Assembly (NCBI GenBank): GCA_036971615.1 | Contig: JAYKKR010000020.1 | Location: 372,001-436,000, forward strand | Length of the DNA: 64,000 bases | From: Amyloporia xantha | Taxonomy: Eukaryota; Basidiomycota; Agaricomycetes; Polyporales; Adustoporiaceae | Direction of reading: 5' to 3' | Shown: one piece after another, positions 58,976-64,000 of the stretch | How the letters are laid out: each line of letters begins with the position of its first letter | How positions within the stretch are numbered: the first letter of the stretch is position 1 | Made by a program: the position numbers and the translations under genes | Notes under the pieces: generated by a model | The model's database searches: none | What the model saw: only the letters and a program-made list of their open reading frames with translations | What the model was told of the DNA's origin: nothing

Positions 58976-60108
58976 CTTCAGGACGAGGTCAGACGTGGTC
59001 TGCTAGTATCACTCATATTTATCTCGTGCCTCTTCATATCATGGGCATTGTACCGCGCGGGCTGCTCGATTCCATGGAGTTCGTTCCCAAGGCTCTCTTG
59101 GAGAATGGTCAGACATTCCGTTGTCTCACCCTTATGCGAGCTGATGAGATTCCGAGCAGTTCGTCGCAGTCTGCTATTATGGGAATCGGGCGGCATGGTG
59201 GATTTCGCGTACAGTTGGAACTCTATCTCTATGGGTGAAAAGTAGTGTAAAGGCATGGTGCCGAGACCTCATACTAGATATTCTTCAGGACTGGGCACCT
59301 CTGAGAGAAGACGAATTGTGATATTGGTGTGCATTAGAGTGGTGTTTCAAATATATGTATTATTGTTCCAGATCGAGCATGAAATGGTGCTAGCCTCCGT
59401 GAAGCTCTGAGAGTGATGCCGGAGTCGACACAATATACCTAGTCTCCGACGCGTTGAGAGGTTCAATGAGCGGAATTCCTGTACAGGCCAGGATGGAACT
59501 GTCATAGAAATGTAATTAAGCTTTCTAACGAGGGTCTTAGGGCCCACAACACTCTCGAATGTGAGCTCGAAAGTTGAAGGTCGCCACCTAATCGGGTAAG
59601 AGCCGCACTACCATATACCCAGGCTGACAAAGCATCGATTTCACATGGACCATGTGGCATGCGTCACCCGCCAGGGAAGAGCGCCCAGGGCTTCCCTCCA
59701 AGTAGAATCGATCCCTCTACCCAGTTGTGACCGCTGCAACCCTGATAGTATAATCCAAACTCCATCATGTTGCTTACGCTTAGATTCGACTGTTTCTGAT
59801 CACCGACATCCTAGGGCCGTACTATTTGCCTCGCAATGTCCGGGCCATGAAACTAGCAGGATGGACATATCTTGTCTTCAAACTTAAGCAACAATGCATC
59901 TTATCCCTTGGATGTTCCAGTGGCGAAACAACTTTGTTTCGTTTCGATGTAAGAGGTAAGCTACAGGGTGTCAAGTGGTACTCCTTTGTCTCATTATTGC
60001 ACAGCTATGCCACTCGCGCATCTATCTTAAAAGCCGCTCGCGCAAGCCGTGGACGTTATACTTTCTCCACGAACAGTCAGGACCTGGCGGTCCCCTGCGT
60101 AATCTACT
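58976..60108. other. Right flank without a supportable gene
   Basis: Host-like sequence resumes at 58976. A plus-strand frame at 59026-59238 (LDSMEFVPKALLENGQTFRC) is protein-like and could be the remnant of a host exon cut by the insertion, but no splice partner was found. The rest has scattered stops in all frames. Confidence 0.35.
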
Positions 60109-62579
60109 ATGGATGAGCCCGCTCCTGATGTTGTTCCTGATGTCGCTCCTGATGTCGCTCCTCCTGATGTCGCTCCTCCTGATGTCGCTCCTCCTGATGG
60201 TGCTCCTCCTCCAGTTGTTACGGGGACGATTCCCGTTGGTGCCATTGAGAATCTTCGAGAGGACGTTCCTATTGGAGAACACAATCGACCAGACCAAATT
60301 CAATCGCAACAGGAGCCCGTAGTGTTCTCTTCGTTCCACCCGGCACGCAAGAGACCGCGAGACGATGATGTATCGGAGCAGCCACCTCTAAAGACATTGA
60401 AAGTAAACAACGAAGGCGTGCGCACAACCACTCTCACAGTCAGTACATTTCACTCTCACCAGTCACTGTGAGGACGTTGACATCGAAGCTGTTACGTTCA
60501 GGCACCTGTGGAGAAGCATGTAAGTAATCAAGTCAGTATGATGTATTCTATTCTGAATTCATGTACAGAGACCCCGTGGGGTGAGGAGACTCACTACTCG
60601 AGCGATTCGAAAGATTGCGTCGACATGGCCCATGACCCTCGTGAATTTCTGGGCACCAGTTGAATTCCCCTATTTTGTGCTTATGTTCTTTCTCCGTAGG
60701 TATTTCAGCCACCAAGCACGCCTGAGACTTTTGAGGCAGCGCAATCTGGAAAAGCGGCGGGATCCGGCTCAGCGTCGGGACCTGGCGCGAGTCCTGCACA
60801 GAACGTGCTTTCAGCAGCGCTTCCTCAGCCTATCATAGGGGAGGTCGTGCAGTCAGGCGTGCCGAATGGATCTCAGCCCGAGGACATCATTGGGAATAAT
60901 CCAGGCGTTTGGCCTCCGGAGCACGCAGCTGAAGAAAACAACATCGCATACAATACCCTTCCTTTCGCGGGAGCTGGTGCGGATTTGCCGCAGCATGATC
61001 CTATTTGCTATCCGTCCGTGCCAGAGGATACAGATAACAGCGATCGGCGAGGATCAGTCAGAGCTTCCAGCGACCCGCATACTTCACCAATCGCGCCGGT
61101 CCGCCTTGTACCTGGATCAAGTTCGCCGAATGATGTCCCGCCTCGCAACCCTCCTGAAAGACAAACAAGACTTCCCTCAGCCATATTCGAATTCACAGAC
61201 CCATTGGATTATTAACGCCGCGTCAAGCTGAGAAGAGACGGGCAGAGCCCGAGAATCCAGTTCCAAGCTCATCGAGAGGCCAAAAGACTTCGGTAGGGTT
61301 GTCGCTTAGCTTCGTTTGTAGGTTCAATTGCTCACTGTTGTCTAGGCGGATCTAACACCTATTACTCGCCGTGACTTCAACATACTCAAGGAAGACATTG
61401 TCGCATCCATGGATTTCAAGATACAAGAAAGACTCCATGAGATGAGCACAGTCCTTAGTGATGCGGTCAGCAAGATTTCAGGAGCTACCCAAGGGAAATC
61501 TGGTTCCAGAAGGTCTCGCAATGATGGTGCCGAAGCTGATGATGAGGACGAGAACGAAAACGAAGACGAAGACGAGGAAGAAGACATTGCTCAGATTCTA
61601 CCTAGGTGGAAGGGAGCACCCAAGGCAAGAGATGCGAATCTCAACGATCTTCATGTGAGTGACTGGTGAAACCTTCGCACAGCGTTTCTTCCTGAAATTC
61701 TGATAAGGTGATGTTATAGGCGGCTATCCGAGAGCACGGCCGTTGTTTGATGGGTCACGAAGACGAGCATTCGCCATTCAATAACATACCAACGGAGGAC
61801 GAGATCAAGTCGTTCGACCCCAAGAACGGGCCGTCGTGTACAGCCAATGATTTCAAGCTTGATCTCGAGGGATTTCCTCGATCGCCATGGAACAAGTCTG
61901 CTGCAGTTGTATTCGCTCGAGACTTCCTAGCGAAATACAGAGCATATGAATGCGATGAATCCGAAATACGAGATATGTGGCTGCGACACACAGAGCACCT
62001 ACGCGAGACATATCGTAAACATCGTCAAGCACAAGAGATCACAGAGAGAGCCAGGAGAGATGCTCGCCGCAGGACTCGTAAAGACGGAGTATGTCGTCCT
62101 CATTGGGTTTCAATGCTACTAATGTAACGCACAATCCATAGCTCTATCAGAGACGTCGTCTGGTCGCGGAGAGGATCTTGAGCCGAGTCGATCCTGAAGC
62201 TTTGCCGCTCATGATGGCACTCGGTGTCGACGGTATGAGTTCGGATGAGTCCGATCATCCCTCTGGTCAGGGAGAGCCCATATACAAGATTGCCAATAAA
62301 GACTGGCGTCCTCTTGAACTGAAGCGATGGCTACGGACCTCCGACTCTTTACATCTCTGGGGCCGTTACAGAGGCATGTTCTCGAAGACACCTGGGAATT
62401 GGCCGCATTTCCGTAGCCCTTCCATCAATCTGAATAGCTCACGTCCTCCGGTGCCTGGGTTACCGAGCAACTGTTACTCTGATTCATGGAAGATGCGAAC
62501 GACAGAGTTCTACAAAGACCAGCTGCAAATCATTGATCGTAATGTCAACTTGACATTTCCCAAGCACTTACTCGAGTAA
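60109..62579 (+). CDS. Hypothetical protein with Pro/Asp repeats, acidic tract and conserved C-terminal domain
   Basis: Start ATG at 60109, stop at 62577-62579. The N-terminus is a run of PDVAP/PDVAPP repeats followed by a basic patch (ARKRPRDDD). After short, poorly resolved exons (60440-60700) comes a disordered Ser/Pro region, then a helical exon (TRRDFNILKEDIVASMDFKI) with a strongly acidic tract (DDEDENENEDEDEEED). Introns at about 61653-61720 and 62090-62141 join cleanly to the C-terminal domain (FARDFLAKYRAYECDESEIR, RRLVAERILSRVDPEAL, GNWPHFRSPSI, ending TFPKHLLE). The C-terminal domain resembles an uncharacterised family widespread in mushroom genomes (from memory). A frame change near 61210 is unresolved. 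Confidence 0.6.
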
Positions 62580-63363
62580 GTTTATTACCTGTCTTAGAAC
62601 TATCGTCACTTATCTTTAGTTTCTCAGTATATCAAAGAACTACGATCTCAGTAATCGAGACATCGTTTGCGGACGTTTCTGTCCGGACCCGGCAAATGAG
62701 GAAGCCTCATACTAAGCCTCCCTTTTTTTTGAGCTTTAGGCAATCTTTCGTCTTGATTTATGTATTGTACAAATGATCATAACGGTCAGTTGTTTATTCA
62801 TGTAATTGTACCCATCAACTCTATCTTCGTGCTCCGTACAATCACGTGATCTATGAGCTGCGCTCTTCTGTCCTCTTGATATTCTTCTATGTACTGTAAT
62901 TCCTTCTCTAATTGTATAACGATCGCTGCATATATATTATTTCTTCTGTCATCCCCGATGGTTAAGTTTCGAGCAGCGAATCCTCTTGTGACCGCCGACA
63001 TCTGGGGAACAATAGAGGCCGACCCGATTGTCATTTGAGCCACTCCGTTCACTCAAGATGGTATCGCATCTATGCCACTGAGGTCTGAGGGCAGACCCAA
63101 TTGTCATTCGAGCCACTCCGTTCATACTCAAGCTGGTATCGCATCTGTGCCACCGTGCTGGCTGATAACCGGCTGGCTAGACTTGAGACAATGGAGGCAC
63201 TGGATGACTTAAGACCTAGACGATTGTCATTCAAGCCGTTCCCCTAGTACTCGAGCTCCCTCTCGCACCTGCACCATTGAGTTGGACCGCCTTATTGCGG
63301 CTTCAGAGTACGTCGTATGCTGTATACCATTCGTATTGTCAATCCCTAACTGCAAATCTAGTC
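62580..63363. repeat. Intergenic region with a degenerate tandem repeat
   Basis: Between 63018 and 63280 a unit containing gattgtcattnnagccnntc ... ctcgcacct-like sequence recurs three times (near 63025, 63098 and 63220) with decreasing similarity; the first two copies share agccactccgttca and ggtatcgcatct. The rest of the interval shows no coding signal. Confidence 0.55.
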
Positions 63364-64000
63364 ATGGCACCATTAGTATTGACGCGCCGCGGAAAGAAAG
63401 TCGTACTATGTCAATGCATAGTAGGAGGCTGTGGAGCGCAAACAGTTTTCGATGAGCGGACTCTGGATTCCCTGGCTGGGTGTTGGGTTCCCCGGACTGT
63501 CTACAACAGACATATGGCCGCCGATCAAGGCGCGCGGGACCTCGAATTGCGATTGGACTTAGCTCGCAACGCCGACGAAGCCTTCATCAAGCAGACACTC
63601 TTTCATTCGGGTACTGAATATGGCAGTGGGACCGAACAAGCTGCCATATTGGCCAGTTCTCACATCAGCTCCGCGCCCACTGCAAGCTCGAAAGCAGTGG
63701 AAGCTGCGTCCCTTCTCCCTCCTTTGACCTCGGCATCTCACCTTACTGCTTCTCCGTCTCCACATCAGAGCGGGAGCTCCCAATCAACTCGCCCTGGGAA
63801 GGATGTTTCGCCTGGAAGTTCCCTCGCCTTCCGTTCCACAGATGCCGACAATTCTTTTCTTGTACATCCCACACCCATGGACGATCCAGTAGAACGCGCA
63901 CTCCGGAATCTGAGGTCAATATTCGATCTTGTCAACTTTGAGATCCTTACTTTCTCGGTTACTGGCAGCCTGGAGTTTACACCCCCTCCCAATCCTGACT
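63364..64000 (+). CDS. Partial gene with N-terminal Cys/His motif, open at the window edge
   Basis: An ATG at 63364 opens a frame that stays open to the last base (212 codons). The N-terminus reads VVLCQCIVGGCGAQ followed by VPRTVYNRHM, a CxC...C...H arrangement like the short zinc-binding start of CACTA-type (Tnp2) transposase-associated proteins in basidiomycetes. A long Ser/Pro-rich linker follows. The rest of the protein lies outside the window, so the transposase suggestion is weak. Confidence 0.5.
   Translation, partial: MAPLVLTRRGKKVVLCQCIVGGCGAQTVFDERTLDSLAGCWVPRTVYNRHMAADQGARDLELRLDLARNADEAFIKQTLFHSGTEYGSGTEQAAILASSHISSAPTASSKAVEAASLLPPLTSASHLTASPSPHQSGSSQSTRPGKDVSPGSSLAFRSTDADNSFLVHPTPMDDPVERALRNLRSIFDLVNFEILTFSVTGSLEFTPPPNPD

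Noticed and set aside
1..64000. tRNA, rRNA or other structured RNA genes
   Set aside because: No cloverleaf-compatible segment with A and B boxes and no conserved rRNA stretch was noticed in either strand; a covariance-model search would be decisive.

Overview
The window is eukaryotic. Genes are split by many 50-65 bp GT-AG introns, there is no operon structure, and several flanking gene families (large helical membrane proteins, a WD40 protein, Ser/Pro-repeat proteins with coiled coils) look like those of mushroom-forming basidiomycetes (Agaricomycetes). The host assignment rests on recognition of sequence style and has not been tested by a search.

Layout: (1) 1-12786, host-like left flank with seven or eight genes or gene remnants, an 87-bp minisatellite and a WD40-repeat gene that ends just before the junction. 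(2) 12787-58975, one structure of about 46 kb: a near-perfect inverted duplication with arms 13327-35880 and 36423-58975. A 541-bp spacer (35881-36421) separates the arms, and its reverse complement sits at the outer left border (12787-13327). (3) 58976-64000, right flank with a long multi-exon gene, a small repeat array and the start of another gene that runs off the window.

Each arm carries the same set of genes, read from the outer end towards the centre. First is a small OB-fold protein resembling the replication protein A 14-kDa subunit (RPA3). A GC-rich array of perfect hairpins follows. Next is a large intron-rich gene (protein B) containing a 2-oxoglutarate/Fe(II) dioxygenase-like domain (HxD...H...R), then two unrecognised multi-exon genes (C and D). 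Last is a Helitron replicase of about 2,500 residues (HUH endonuclease with paired tyrosines, PIF1 helicase, C-terminal USP-like cysteine protease). The two replicase genes face each other across the centre, so the structure is a tail-to-tail dimer of a roughly 22.5-kb Helitron-like unit. Terminal sequences share the motif cttggtgggagcgggcc, present four times, and repeated 17-19 bp palindromes.

The most interesting reading is a large Helitron-type element that carries its own single-strand-binding subunit, a possible nucleic-acid or protein oxygenase and two unknown proteins, captured as a head-on dimer. The replicase frame is broken by 1-base homopolymer differences at different places in the two arms. 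Nearly every break in one arm is intact in the other, which points to sequencing error more than to decay. A 19-bp difference inside the GC-rich array cannot be explained that way and suggests that the arms are distinct DNA. Whether the palindrome is genomic or an assembly product is the first thing to settle.
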